NCBI GenBank assembly: GCA_022866015.1
Contig: JALHTX010000246.1
Span: forward strand, 1 to 13,019
Source: Thermoplasmatota archaeon
Lineage (GTDB): Archaea > Thermoplasmatota > E2 > DHVEG-1
Direction: 5' to 3'
Length of the DNA stretch: 13,019 bases
The stretch's first letter is position 1. Every line of letters starts with the position of its first letter. Under the pieces are notes generated by a model, which worked only from the letters and a program-made list of their open reading frames with translations, was not told where the DNA came from and ran no database searches. The translations under genes were made by a program, and so were the position numbers. Below are positions 1 to 6,925 of the stretch, one piece after another.

Positions 1-1
1 A

Positions 2-265
2 TTTAAAATTAAGATTGATACAGCACTTGTTGCTATTGGACAGAGTCCAAATCCATTGATTCCCCATACAATAAAAGGTTTAAAAGTTGGTAAACATGGT
101 AATATTGAGATAGATGAGAAGGGTCATACAAACATCCCAGGTATTTTTGCCGGTGGAGATATTGCAACAGGTGCTGCAACGGTAATACTTGCCATGGGTG
201 CGGGTAAAACAGCAGCTAAAGCAATCAATGAATATTTAAGTGGGGATGGAAATATTATAGAGTAA
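2..265 (+). CDS. gltA: Glutamate synthase small-subunit-like flavoprotein GltA (C-terminal fragment)
   Basis: Partial gene: the frame is open from the left edge and ends at TAA 263-265, leaving 87 codons. The visible part is the C-terminal NAD(P)H/FAD-binding end of the pyridine nucleotide-disulfide oxidoreductase fold shared by the glutamate synthase small subunit GltD/GltA. Diagnostic stretches are VAIGQSPNPLI near the left edge, then IPGIFAGGDIATGAATVILA and MGAGKTAAKAI; the GD of FAGGD is the FAD-ribityl contact in this superfamily. The family transfers the amide nitrogen of glutamine to 2-oxoglutarate, or acts as an NADPH:ferredoxin-type oxidoreductase. The single-subunit archaeal GltA and the related sulfide dehydrogenase alpha subunit share this C-terminus and cannot be told apart here. 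It converges on pyrG. Confidence 0.85.
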   Translation, partial: FKIKIDTALVAIGQSPNPLIPHTIKGLKVGKHGNIEIDEKGHTNIPGIFAGGDIATGAATVILAMGAGKTAAKAINEYLSGDGNIIE

Positions 266-274
266 CCTCTTATA

Positions 275-464
275 TTATCTAATATTATCAAAAAGGGACA
301 AGAAAAATAATTTTTTATTATAAGTTATAAGAGCACAGAGTACACCTAATATTACAAATATTAATGTTAAGAATAGTAGTCCTGTATCAAAATATGGTAG
401 AAGTCTAAAACCTAATACGCTGAATTTAAAAAATACTATTAAGATAATATGTAAAACAAATCAT
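275..464 (-). CDS. Possible small two-helix membrane protein downstream of pyrG, start defective or unusual
   Basis: On the minus strand the frame directly behind the pyrG TGA stays open for 61 codons (460 down to 278; stop TAA 277-275). It encodes a hydrophobic peptide with two likely membrane segments, including LLFLTLIFVILGVLCALI, then YNKK and LSLFDNIR. This frame has no ATG or GTG and only a late TTG. An ATG that overlaps the pyrG stop (464-462, ATGA arrangement) lies in another frame and reaches TAA after 12 codons. Dropping one T from the TTTT run at 458-455 would join that ATG to the long frame and give a 62-residue protein starting MICLHIILIV. It may be a frameshifted or miscalled small gene, or a chance opening in T-rich DNA. 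No function recognised. Confidence 0.3.
311..316 (+). terminator. T-tract terminator candidate of gltA
   Basis: A run of six T lies 45 bp behind the gltA stop in otherwise A-rich DNA. Archaeal RNA polymerase terminates at such U-tracts without a hairpin. The assignment rests on position and composition only. Confidence 0.4.
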
Positions 465-2080
465 TTCCTTTTTTTAGCCGCTTGAATCAATCCGTCAAAA
501 AGAGGTGCTGGACGCAAGGGCCTTGATTTAAATTCAGGGTGAGCCTGTGTTCCAACAAAATAAGGGTGATTTGGTAATTCCATAAACTCCATTAAAATCC
601 CATCAGGAGATCTGCCAGAAAATACAATTCCACAGCTTTCAAGTTTTTCAACAAACTGAGGATTTACCTCATACCTATGCCTATGCCTTTCAGAGACATT
701 TGTTTCTTTATACAAACTATAAATTATTGTTCCTTTTTTTAAGACAGCAGGATAAGCACCAAGCCTCATAGTTGCTCCATATCTACTATCCTGCAAAATT
801 TTTACTTGCTCAGGAATAAAATCAATCACTGGATAAGGTGTTTTTTTATCAACCTCTGTGCTATGAGCATCAGCCATACCACAAGCATTTCTTGCATATT
901 CAACAACAGCAAGTTGCATTCCTAAACAAAGACCTAAATACGGAATATTTTTCTCACGACAATAACGAATTGTCGCAATTTTACCATCAATACCTGAAAG
1001 ACCAAAACCACCAGGTACAATAATTCCATCAAGTTTATCTAATGTTTTTACTTTGGTCGGCTCTATTTCAAAAACCTTTGAATCAATCCATTTAATATCA
1101 GGTTTTAAATTATTATTCCAAGCTGCATGCTTAACTGCTTCAATAACAGATATATACGAATCAGAAAGTTGAGAAGCTCCAATATCAAAATATTTACCAA
1201 CAATACCAATTTTTACAGTATTTTGTAATCTGTTTATTTTCTTTATGAAATTTTCCCATTCCTTAAGATTATCCTTATCCTTTCTAAGATTCAGTTTTTT
1301 AAGTATTTTCCTGCAAAGATCTTGTTTTTCAAATAGCAAACTAACCGCATAAATATTATCAACATCTTCATTACTGATGACATCATCCTGAGAAACATTA
1401 CAAAACATCGCAATTTTCTCACGGCGAACATTATCAAGAGTTTTTTCAGAACGTGTAATAATAAAATCAGGCATAATACCTATTTCACGAAGTTGTTTTA
1501 CAGAATGCTGAGTAGGTTTAGTTTTTGCTTCACCAAGTGCATCAAGCATAGGAACATATGTTACATGAACAAAAACAACCTTATCACCTTCGTGTTTCAT
1601 CTGACGAACAGCTTCTAAGAATAGCACATTTTCATAGTCGCCAACAGTACCACCAATCTCAACTAATATAAAATCCCAATTATGTTGACTTGCAGGAAGA
1701 CGAATTCTCTCTTTAATTTCATCAGTTACATGCGGAATAGGTTGCACGGTTTTACCAAGATATTTACCTTTACGTTCTTTTTCTATTACAGCACTATAAA
1801 CTTGACCAGTAGTAATATTATGTGATTTAGGTATGTTTATATCTAAAAAACGTTCGTAATGCCCTAAATCTTGATCAATTTCCCCACCATCTTCAGTAAC
1901 CCAGACTTCACCATGTTCAGTAGGTCTAAGAGTTCCTGCATCAAAATTCATGTAAGGGTCTATTTTTATCGCTGTTACATTGTAACCATGAAGTTGCAGA
2001 ATCTTGCCGATTGAAGCGGTAGTAATTCCTTTACCTAAACCAGAAATAACCCCGCCTGTTACAATAATATAATTTACCAT
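461..2080 (-). CDS. pyrG: CTP synthase (glutamine-hydrolysing)
   Basis: Converts UTP, ATP and glutamine to CTP, the last step of de novo pyrimidine nucleotide synthesis; cytosolic, tetrameric in the known family. The 539 residues match the usual length. The N-terminal amidoligase domain (about 1-270) opens with YIIVTGGVISGLGKG, the P-loop region, and contains the metal/UTP region DPYMNFDAGTLRP and HGEVWVTEDGGE. The C-terminal class I glutaminase domain has PGGFG, the nucleophile Cys385 in GLCLGMQ, and the catalytic pair His514/Glu516 in HPEFKSRP. I start it at ATG 2080 because the family begins at MVNYIIVTGG and GATAGGG lies just upstream; a TTG at 2089 would add only three residues. alba lies upstream on the same strand, 124 bp away, but pyrG appears to have its own promoter. 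All key residues are present. Confidence 0.97.
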   Translation of the reverse strand: MVNYIIVTGGVISGLGKGITTASIGKILQLHGYNVTAIKIDPYMNFDAGTLRPTEHGEVWVTEDGGEIDQDLGHYERFLDINIPKSHNITTGQVYSAVIEKERKGKYLGKTVQPIPHVTDEIKERIRLPASQHNWDFILVEIGGTVGDYENVLFLEAVRQMKHEGDKVVFVHVTYVPMLDALGEAKTKPTQHSVKQLREIGIMPDFIITRSEKTLDNVRREKIAMFCNVSQDDVISNEDVDNIYAVSLLFEKQDLCRKILKKLNLRKDKDNLKEWENFIKKINRLQNTVKIGIVGKYFDIGASQLSDSYISVIEAVKHAAWNNNLKPDIKWIDSKVFEIEPTKVKTLDKLDGIIVPGGFGLSGIDGKIATIRYCREKNIPYLGLCLGMQLAVVEYARNACGMADAHSTEVDKKTPYPVIDFIPEQVKILQDSRYGATMRLGAYPAVLKKGTIIYSLYKETNVSERHRHRYEVNPQFVEKLESCGIVFSGRSPDGILMEFMELPNHPYFVGTQAHPEFKSRPLRPAPLFDGLIQAAKKRK

Positions 2081-2112
2081 CCCTATCAACAGGCAAGGTG
2101 AATATGTTTCTA

Positions 2113-2128
2113 GATTTAAATCATTTCG
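2113..2128 (-). promoter_or_regulatory. Putative pyrG promoter (BRE + palindromic TATA)
   Basis: Read on the minus strand, CGAAAT (2128-2123) is followed by GATTTAAATC (2122-2113), a perfect 10-bp palindrome. Its centre is about 38 bp upstream of the pyrG ATG, predicting a start of transcription near 2093 and a short leader that keeps the GATAGGG ribosome site. It sits just behind the alba terminator T-tracts. Confidence 0.5.
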
Positions 2129-2135
2129 CTTTATT

Positions 2136-2188
2136 AAAAAAGTTAAAAAAATAATAATTAAAAAAGAATATTATTAGAGCTAAAAAAA
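2136..2188 (-). terminator. Multiple T-tract terminator behind alba
   Basis: On the minus strand four T-runs of 6-7 lie within about 50 bp of the alba stop (near 2188-2182, 2165-2160, 2151-2145 and 2141-2136). Serial U-tracts are the typical archaeal intrinsic terminator. They separate alba from the pyrG promoter. Confidence 0.6.
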
Positions 2189-2204
2189 TAAAAGAAAGAT
2201 ACAA

Positions 2205-2564
2205 CTATTGCTTGTTGGTTTTAGACATAATTGCAAAGTCGTTGTATCGGTTTTTAACTAGGCTTTTTTCTTTGTTGTTGCAAGAAGAAATTTCTATAGA
2301 AGATACGTTAGAATTACGTCCTTCCTCGTTTGTGATGTTCTCAGTTCCGATTTTGATATCTTTTACTTTCGCATTTTGTACAAATCTGTTTCTTACTATT
2401 TCTGCTGTATCTACCGCACGGCTGATTGCTCTGCCACGGGCTTTTATTACTACTTCATCAGATCCTCCGTTGAACTGTGTAACTACTGCAAGCACATAGC
2501 TCATCGGTGGTTTGTTTCCAACAAATATTGTGTTTTCGTCTGGATTTATTACTTTTTCTGTCAT
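2205..2564 (-). CDS. albA: Alba family DNA/RNA-binding protein with a C-terminal extension
   Basis: Alba is a small dimeric archaeal chromatin and RNA-binding protein. Residues 1-91 carry the family core: NTIFVGNKPPMSYVLAV (the KP loop near the start, with the lysine that is the acetylation/DNA-contact site in known Alba), then EVVIKARGRAISRAVDTAEI, RNRF, VKDIKIGTE and VSSIEIS. Known Alba proteins end just after the last strand at about 90 residues. This one is 119 residues, with a polar, lysine/asparagine-rich tail of about 27 residues after SSIEIS. The ATG at 2564 is preceded by the strong ribosome site GGGAGGA (2577-2571). It diverges from iorA and has its own promoter. Confidence 0.93.
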   Translation of the reverse strand: MTEKVINPDENTIFVGNKPPMSYVLAVVTQFNGGSDEVVIKARGRAISRAVDTAEIVRNRFVQNAKVKDIKIGTENITNEEGRNSNVSSIEISSCNNKEKSLVKNRYNDFAIMSKTNKQ

Positions 2565-2570
2565 AATTTT

Positions 2571-2577
2571 TCCTCCC
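2571..2577 (-). promoter_or_regulatory. Shine-Dalgarno site of alba
   Basis: GGGAGGA on the minus strand ends 6 bp before the ATG at 2564. It fixes the start and shows this gene uses a leadered mRNA. Confidence 0.75.
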
Positions 2578-2624
2578 TGTTTTTACCATTGAATTGTTTT
2601 TAGTCTCCCTAAGAACCAAGTTTT

Positions 2625-2640
2625 TATTTAAAAAGTTTTC
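2625..2640 (-). promoter_or_regulatory. Putative alba promoter (BRE/TATA)
   Basis: The minus strand reads GAAAAC followed by TTTTTAAATA (2634-2625), a purine-rich BRE-like element and a TATA box. This predicts a transcription start near 2604 and a leader of about 40 nt that holds the GGGAGGA ribosome site. Confidence 0.5.
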
Positions 2641-2641
2641 G

Positions 2642-2672
2642 AAGGTGTATTTTGTTTCATTAAAAATACCTT
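2642..2672. repeat. Imperfect inverted repeat in the alba/iorA control region
   Basis: AAGG and TATTTT (2642-2645, 2648-2653) pair with AAAATA and CCTT (2663-2672), leaving a 2-nt bulge and a 9-nt loop. It lies immediately upstream of the alba promoter, between the two divergent genes, where an operator could sit. The arms are AT-rich and imperfect, so it may be chance. Confidence 0.25.
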
Positions 2673-2717
2673 ATTGCCTAGACTCATTATACCTTTTTCT
2701 CCATATGACTCAGATAA

Positions 2718-2725
2718 TTTTATAT
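2718..2725 (+). promoter_or_regulatory. Putative iorAB TATA box
   Basis: TTTTATAT lies about 70 bp upstream of the iorA ATG. It predicts transcription from about 2747 and a leader of about 45 nt that retains the AAGAGG ribosome site. The call rests on sequence and spacing only. Confidence 0.4.
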
Positions 2726-2776
2726 GCCATGCTCTTTTACCCTGCAAGGGGAAAATAATTATTTAAACTACTTATT

Positions 2777-2782
2777 AAGAGG
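2777..2782 (+). promoter_or_regulatory. Shine-Dalgarno site deciding the iorA start
   Basis: AAGAGG ends 10 bp before ATG 2793 and supports this start over the in-frame ATG at 2724, which has no ribosome site. Confidence 0.55.
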
Positions 2783-2792
2783 TTTGAAAAAA

Positions 2793-4667
2793 ATGGAAAT
2801 AATAAAAGACAAACCTGGTGAAAAAATACTTCTTCTTGGAAACGAAGCAATAACCCGTGGAGCATTAGAGGCAGGAGTAGATGTTGCAACAGCTTACCCG
2901 GGGACGCCTGCTTCTGAAATTGCAGATACTTTTTCTGCTATTGCAAAATATTTTATCAAACAAAAAAAAGACCCAGGGTTTTATTTTGAATATTCTATAA
3001 ATGAAAAAGTAGCACTTGAGATAGCAGGCGCAGCAGCAATATCTGGTCTTAGAGCAATAACAAGTATGAAACATGTTGGTTTGAATGTCGCAAGTGATAC
3101 TTTCATGACCTATATGTATATAGGCTGTCGAGGCGGACATTTAATTGTTACTGCAGATGATCCATATTGTCATTCCTCGCAAAATGAACAGGATAATCGT
3201 TATTATGCACTTTTTGGCGGAGCACCAATGCTTGAGCCTTCAACACCTAATGAAGCAAAAGAGATGACAAGGATTGGTTTTGAAATCTCAGAAAAACTTC
3301 AGTCGCCAATACTTCTAAGAACTACTACAAGGCTTAATCATGTTCGCAGTAGTATCGAGTTTAAAAAAATGCAGAAGCCAAGGCGTATTGGTAATTTTGA
3401 AAAAAATCCTATGTGGGTTACAACACCAGATATTGCTCGTGCTCGTCACCCAGAGCTACTTAAAATGCTTAAAAAAGCTGAAGAAATCAGTGAAAAATCA
3501 GAGTTTAATAAAATAATAAATATTGGAAAACCTTCTGATTGGGGAATTGTCACATCTGGTGTATCGTTTAATTATGTAAAGGAAGTAGCAGAGGATTTGA
3601 AACTTGATGTTAGAATTCTAAAACTTGGAATGAGCAATCCTTTACCAAAAAAAATGTGTAAAAACTTTATTAAATCATGCAAAAACATAATTGTTGTCGA
3701 AGAACTTGAACCCATTTTAGAAAACCAGTTTAAAGTAATTGCATATGAACTAGGTGAAAAAGTTAAATTCTATGACAAATCATCAGGTCATTTCTCTCGT
3801 TTGTTTGAATATAACCCTGATATTGTAGCAGAGGCTTTTTCTAAGATATTTAAAGTTAAAAATCCATATGTTGCCGCAAAAACAAGTGATATAAAACTTC
3901 CTAGTAGACCTCCTGCTCTTTGCCCAGGTTGCCCACATCGTGCAACATATTATGCTGCAAAAAAAGCGCAGCCTAAAGATGTTATTCATCCTACAGATAT
4001 TGGTTGTTACACACTTGGTCGTGCAAAACCACTTGAAATGGCTGATCTTCTTTTGTGTATGGGTAGTAACGCAGGTACTGCTTGTGGTCTTGCTGTGGCA
4101 ACAGACAAAAAAATTATAAGCTTCATGGGTGATAGTACATTTTTCCATTCAGGTATTCCACCAGTTGTTAATGCAGTTCATCATAATCATGATGTAGTAA
4201 TTACTATTCTTGATAATCGGACTACAGCTATGACTGGTCATCATCCTCATCCAGGTACAGATTTTGATGGAATGGGTCGCCCTGCCAAAAAAATAATTGT
4301 TGAGGATGTTTGCAAAGGCTGTGGTGTAGAACATATCGAAGTTGTTGACCCAAATAGCATTAAAGATACTACTGAAGCATTTAAAAGAGCTCTTAATTTT
4401 AAGGGTACATCAGTTGTTGTTAGTAAATCACCTTGCATTCTTCTTGAAAACCGAGATAAAATAAAACGCGGTGAAAAAATACTAGTCTATCAGATAGATC
4501 AAGGAAAATGCCAAAGATGCAAAACATGCATCGGTAGGTTTGGTTGTCCTGCAATCTATTTTGGCAAGGATGAAAGTATATTAATTGATGAGCAGCAGTG
4601 CAATGGCTGTGGTAACTGCGCAACAATTTGCCCTTTTGGAGCAATACATGTAAAGGAGGAGAAATAA
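2793..4667 (+). CDS. iorA: Indolepyruvate:ferredoxin oxidoreductase, alpha subunit
   Basis: Thiamine-pyrophosphate enzyme that oxidatively decarboxylates aryl 2-oxo acids (indolepyruvate, phenylpyruvate) to aryl-CoA, passing electrons to ferredoxin; cytosolic, partner IorB. The 624 residues fit the family. The N-terminal pyrimidine-binding half has LLGNEAITRGALEAGVD, AYPGTPASEI and a SMKHVGLNVASD stretch. CPGCPHRATYYA starts at Cys377. The TPP/Mg site is GDSTFF from Gly446 through LDNRTTAMTGHHPHPG. The C-terminus carries two [4Fe-4S] ferredoxin motifs, at Cys573 (CQRCKTC, then GCP) and Cys603 (CNGCGNCATICP). I choose ATG 2793 because AAGAGG precedes it by 10 bp and the family begins a few residues before LLGNEA; an in-frame ATG at 2724 would add 23 unrelated residues and overlaps the TATA box. 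The iorB ribosome site lies within its last codons. Confidence 0.96.
   Translation: MEIIKDKPGEKILLLGNEAITRGALEAGVDVATAYPGTPASEIADTFSAIAKYFIKQKKDPGFYFEYSINEKVALEIAGAAAISGLRAITSMKHVGLNVASDTFMTYMYIGCRGGHLIVTADDPYCHSSQNEQDNRYYALFGGAPMLEPSTPNEAKEMTRIGFEISEKLQSPILLRTTTRLNHVRSSIEFKKMQKPRRIGNFEKNPMWVTTPDIARARHPELLKMLKKAEEISEKSEFNKIINIGKPSDWGIVTSGVSFNYVKEVAEDLKLDVRILKLGMSNPLPKKMCKNFIKSCKNIIVVEELEPILENQFKVIAYELGEKVKFYDKSSGHFSRLFEYNPDIVAEAFSKIFKVKNPYVAAKTSDIKLPSRPPALCPGCPHRATYYAAKKAQPKDVIHPTDIGCYTLGRAKPLEMADLLLCMGSNAGTACGLAVATDKKIISFMGDSTFFHSGIPPVVNAVHHNHDVVITILDNRTTAMTGHHPHPGTDFDGMGRPAKKIIVEDVCKGCGVEHIEVVDPNSIKDTTEAFKRALNFKGTSVVVSKSPCILLENRDKIKRGEKILVYQIDQGKCQRCKTCIGRFGCPAIYFGKDESILIDEQQCNGCGNCATICPFGAIHVKEEK
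4655..4661 (+). promoter_or_regulatory. Shine-Dalgarno site of iorB inside iorA
   Basis: GGAGGAG lies within the last codons of iorA, 7 bp before the iorB ATG at 4669. It indicates coupled translation of the two subunits. Confidence 0.75.
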
Positions 4668-4668
4668 A

Positions 4669-5259
4669 ATGAAAGAAAAGATCAACATAACATTAACTGG
4701 TGTTGGCGGTCAAGGGGTTGTTACTGCTGCAAATATACTTGGAAAAGCCGCAGTAAGAGCAGATGTTAATGTATTTGTCTCAGAAGTTCATGGTATGGCG
4801 CAGCGCGGAGGAAGTGTAAACTGTACAGTACGGCTTGGAGATGTATCTGGCCCTCTTATTCCAAATGGTTCTGCAAATGCAATTCTTAGTATGGAGCCTT
4901 CTGAAGCATTACGCTACATTCAGTATACAAATAAAAAAACTAAAATTATAACAGATATAGTACCAGTTATTCCTTTTACTGTAGCAACAGGTGATGAAAA
5001 ATATCCTGAACTTGAAAAAATTTTCAACGAACTTGAAAAATATGGAGAACTCTATAAAGTCGATGCAGCAAAACTAGCAAACGAAGCAGGTGCTCTTATT
5101 ACAAGAAATATTGTGATGCTAGGTGCTCTTGCAGGTGCAGATATTTTACCTTTTAAACCAGATTTTTTACTTGGGGTAATTCTTGAAAGCGTTCCCAATA
5201 AATATAAGGATATAAACAAGAAGGCATTTGAACTAGGTATTAAATCAATTAAAAAATAA
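4669..5259 (+). CDS. iorB: Indolepyruvate:ferredoxin oxidoreductase, beta subunit
   Basis: Gamma-type subunit of the 2-oxo acid:ferredoxin oxidoreductase superfamily, completing the heterodimer with IorA; it forms part of the CoA-binding and interface region. The 196 residues are the normal size. Seen directly: the glycine-rich NITLTGVGGQGVVTAANILG near the N-terminus, then SEVHGMAQRGGSVNCTVRLG, PNGSANAILSMEPSEALRY, and the C-terminal NIVMLGALAGADILPF followed by FELGIKSIKK, all typical of IorB. ATG 4669 lies 1 bp behind the iorA stop with GGAGGAG in front, so the two are one transcription and translation unit. The stop is only 4 bp from the stop of the convergent GNAT gene. Confidence 0.96.
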   Translation: MKEKINITLTGVGGQGVVTAANILGKAAVRADVNVFVSEVHGMAQRGGSVNCTVRLGDVSGPLIPNGSANAILSMEPSEALRYIQYTNKKTKIITDIVPVIPFTVATGDEKYPELEKIFNELEKYGELYKVDAAKLANEAGALITRNIVMLGALAGADILPFKPDFLLGVILESVPNKYKDINKKAFELGIKSIKK

Positions 5260-5273
5260 AAATTTATTTTTTG
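5248..5273. terminator. Compact two-way T-tract terminator between iorB and the GNAT gene
   Basis: The plus strand ends iorB with TTTATTTTTTG (from 5263). The minus strand leaves the GNAT gene through TTTTTATTTTTTAATT (5263 down to 5248). Both genes stop within 4 bp, so each T-tract lies inside the neighbour's coding end. Inferred from composition. Confidence 0.45.
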
Positions 5274-5776
5274 TAGATTTTTTCCATCAGATAAACATCT
5301 AGTCTTTTTCCAAACTTATATCCTACTTCTTTATAGATTCCGATATGCTTAAAACCTACAATATCATGTAAATGAATACTTATTTTGTTTCCCTCTGCAA
5401 TCCTTGAAATTATTGCATGAATACCTGCTTTTTCTCCTGCATCAATAATTTCTTTAATTAGTTTTTTTCCAATGCCTTTTCCTCTATCTTTTTCTTTTAC
5501 ATATATTGATATCTCTGCAGTATCTGAATATGCGCAACGAGTAGAATATTTACTAAGTGATGCAAAACCAACTATTTCTTTATCAATTTCTGCGACAACT
5601 ATAGGGTTTTTAGAGCTATGTTCTTTGAACCATTTCTTTTGTTCTTGAACTGTTTTTGGTTCTGTATCAAAAGTTGCAGTAGTATTAAGTATCGCATGAT
5701 TATAAATTTCAGTTATACCTTTTAAATCTTTTAATGTAGCTGATCTAATTTTAACCAAAATATAATCACTTAACAT
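5264..5776 (-). CDS. GNAT-family N-acetyltransferase, phosphinothricin/methionine-sulfone type
   Basis: Transfers acetyl from acetyl-CoA to an amine. The 170 residues resemble the PAT/MnaT (YncA) group, whose members acetylate phosphinothricin, methionine sulfone or sulfoximine and related amino acids. Motifs seen: IRSATLKDLKGITEIYNHAI at residues 10-29, TTATFDTEP, IVGFASLSKY, the glutamate region AEISIYV (Glu88), the acetyl-CoA pyrophosphate loop RGKGIGKKL (98-106), and the C-terminal GFKHIG with KEVGYKFGKRLDVYLMEK. The ATG at 5776 has GAGG (5790-5787) 10 bp upstream; a TTG six codons in would be the alternative. It is a solitary gene, convergent with iorB and divergent from nmd3. The natural substrate cannot be read from the sequence; drug resistance should not be assumed. 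Confidence 0.88.
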   Translation of the reverse strand: MLSDYILVKIRSATLKDLKGITEIYNHAILNTTATFDTEPKTVQEQKKWFKEHSSKNPIVVAEIDKEIVGFASLSKYSTRCAYSDTAEISIYVKEKDRGKGIGKKLIKEIIDAGEKAGIHAIISRIAEGNKISIHLHDIVGFKHIGIYKEVGYKFGKRLDVYLMEKIYKK

Positions 5777-5806
5777 GGTATTACAACCTCAATACTTATA
5801 ATATAC

Positions 5807-5820
5807 GGATTATATAATCC
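5807..5820. promoter_or_regulatory. Palindromic TATA element shared by the GNAT gene and nmd3
   Basis: GGATTATATAATCC is a perfect 14-bp palindrome in the 66-bp spacer between two divergent genes. Its centre is about 29 bp before the nmd3 ATG, which fits a leaderless nmd3 mRNA. It is about 38 bp before the GNAT ATG on the other strand, which would give a very short leader. A second TATA-like stretch, CTTATAATATA (5795-5805), may instead serve the GNAT gene. Confidence 0.5.
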
Positions 5821-5842
5821 TGCTAAAACTTGGTATGAAATT

Positions 5843-6880
5843 ATGTTTTGTGTAGAATGCGGAATTGAAGGAGAAATATACAAAGATGGCGTATGCATAA
5901 AGTGTTACCTTAAAAATAAAAAATTTTCAAAAGGCCCAGAAATATTAGATTTACCTGTATGTGTGCACTGCCAAGGATATAAATACAAAAATACTTGGAC
6001 AAATGATCTTTTAGATGACATTCTGCGCAGGATTATAAAAAATAATTTTGAGATAAGTAAAGAACTACAAAAAGTCGATATAAACATAGATTTCAATGAA
6101 ACACCCCGTGGTCTTGAATGTACAGTTTACATATCAGGTCTAATACAAGAAAAAGAAATCAATGAAGAACATGATTTGCTTATTAGACTTAGAAAAACAG
6201 TATGTGAGGTATGTTCAAGGCAATTCGGTGGATATCACGAGGCAATAATACAAGTTAGAACTGAGAAAAGAAAGTTTTCAAAAGAAGAACTAATAAATAT
6301 AAAGGCAACAGTTGAAACAATAATTGAAAACATGCAAAGAAAAGGAAACAGAACTCTTTTTATAGCAGATATAGCTGAGGAGCATGGCGGATTAGATTTT
6401 TACATTAGTAATAAAAATGCAGCATTTACTATTTCAAAGATGCTTTTAGATAAATATGGTGGTTTTATAAAACAATCATCAACAAATACAGGTATGAAAG
6501 ATAGTAAACAAATCTACAAAATGACTTATTTAGTTAGAATCCCACCTTATAAAAAAGGAGATTACATACAAATTGATGATAATTATTATCAAATAAAATA
6601 TCTGCAGGCAAACAAAATAAAACTAATAAATTTATTAACTTGGGAAGAAAATTCAACAGATCTAAAAAACTTGGAAAAAGCAAGAATATTTAGTGGACAA
6701 GATTTAATAAGAGAAATGATAGTTGTAAGTCAAACAAAAAGTGAGTTGCAGTTAATGGATGAAAAAACATATGAACTACACATCGTTAAAAAACCAGAAG
6801 AAATTCAATATGCAGCCAAAAAAATTCAAGTAATAAAAATAGATGATTTGTTGTTTGTCTCTCCAAAATCACACAATTAA
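5843..6880 (+). CDS. NMD3-family ribosome assembly/export adaptor homologue
   Basis: In eukaryotes NMD3 binds the 60S subunit for nuclear export. Archaeal homologues carry the same N-terminal region and presumably act in large-subunit maturation or quality control. Seen in the 345 residues: a zinc ribbon with Cys3/Cys6 and Cys18/Cys21, a further pair Cys40/Cys43 (CVHC) matched by Cys121/Cys124 (CEVC), and directly after it the family hallmark SRQFGGYHEAIIQVR (125-139). Residues 205-240 and the C-terminal half are beta-rich, as in the eIF5A-like and SH3-like parts of NMD3. There is no Shine-Dalgarno site before ATG 5843 and a TATA element sits about 29 bp upstream, so the mRNA is probably leaderless. 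The protein lacks the eukaryotic nuclear export tail. Confidence 0.85.
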   Translation: MFCVECGIEGEIYKDGVCIKCYLKNKKFSKGPEILDLPVCVHCQGYKYKNTWTNDLLDDILRRIIKNNFEISKELQKVDINIDFNETPRGLECTVYISGLIQEKEINEEHDLLIRLRKTVCEVCSRQFGGYHEAIIQVRTEKRKFSKEELINIKATVETIIENMQRKGNRTLFIADIAEEHGGLDFYISNKNAAFTISKMLLDKYGGFIKQSSTNTGMKDSKQIYKMTYLVRIPPYKKGDYIQIDDNYYQIKYLQANKIKLINLLTWEENSTDLKNLEKARIFSGQDLIREMIVVSQTKSELQLMDEKTYELHIVKKPEEIQYAAKKIQVIKIDDLLFVSPKSHN

Positions 6881-6888
6881 TAAATATG
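6880..6888 (+). promoter_or_regulatory. Weak TATA candidate for the DUF4870 gene
   Basis: ATAAATATG lies just behind the nmd3 stop, about 40 bp before ATG 6926. It would start a short leader holding the AGAGAGGA ribosome site. Co-transcription with nmd3 (45-bp gap) is equally possible. Confidence 0.3.
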
Positions 6889-6910
6889 TAGTTTTTATTA
6901 TTTACTTCTA

Positions 6911-6918
6911 AGAGAGGA
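6911..6918 (+). promoter_or_regulatory. Shine-Dalgarno site of the DUF4870 gene
   Basis: AGAGAGGA ends 7 bp before ATG 6926 and supports that start over the ATG five codons further in. Confidence 0.6.
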
Positions 6919-6925
6919 TAATATT

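Noticed and set aside
461..463. TGA at the pyrG end as selenocysteine
   Set aside because: CTP synthase normally ends here and no SECIS-like hairpin was evident; only the hydrophobic open frame behind it is kept as a finding.
2081..2089. TTG start of pyrG three codons upstream
   Set aside because: The GATAGGG in front of ATG 2080 and the standard MVNYIIVTGG beginning favour the ATG.
2724..2792. In-frame upstream start of iorA at ATG 2724, adding 23 residues
   Set aside because: It overlaps the likely TATA box, has no ribosome site, and the extra residues are unlike any IorA N-terminus. ATG 2793 has AAGAGG and the family's usual beginning.
2865..4644. Long open frames antisense to iorA
   Set aside because: They mirror a well-supported gene, have cysteine/isoleucine-rich low-complexity translations, and show no promoter or ribosome site.
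4509..4650. Possibly unusual spacing in the first ferredoxin cluster of iorA (CxxCxxCx5CP)
   Set aside because: As far as I recall this spacing is usual for the first cluster of IorA C-termini; the second cluster is a regular CxxCxxCxxxCP.
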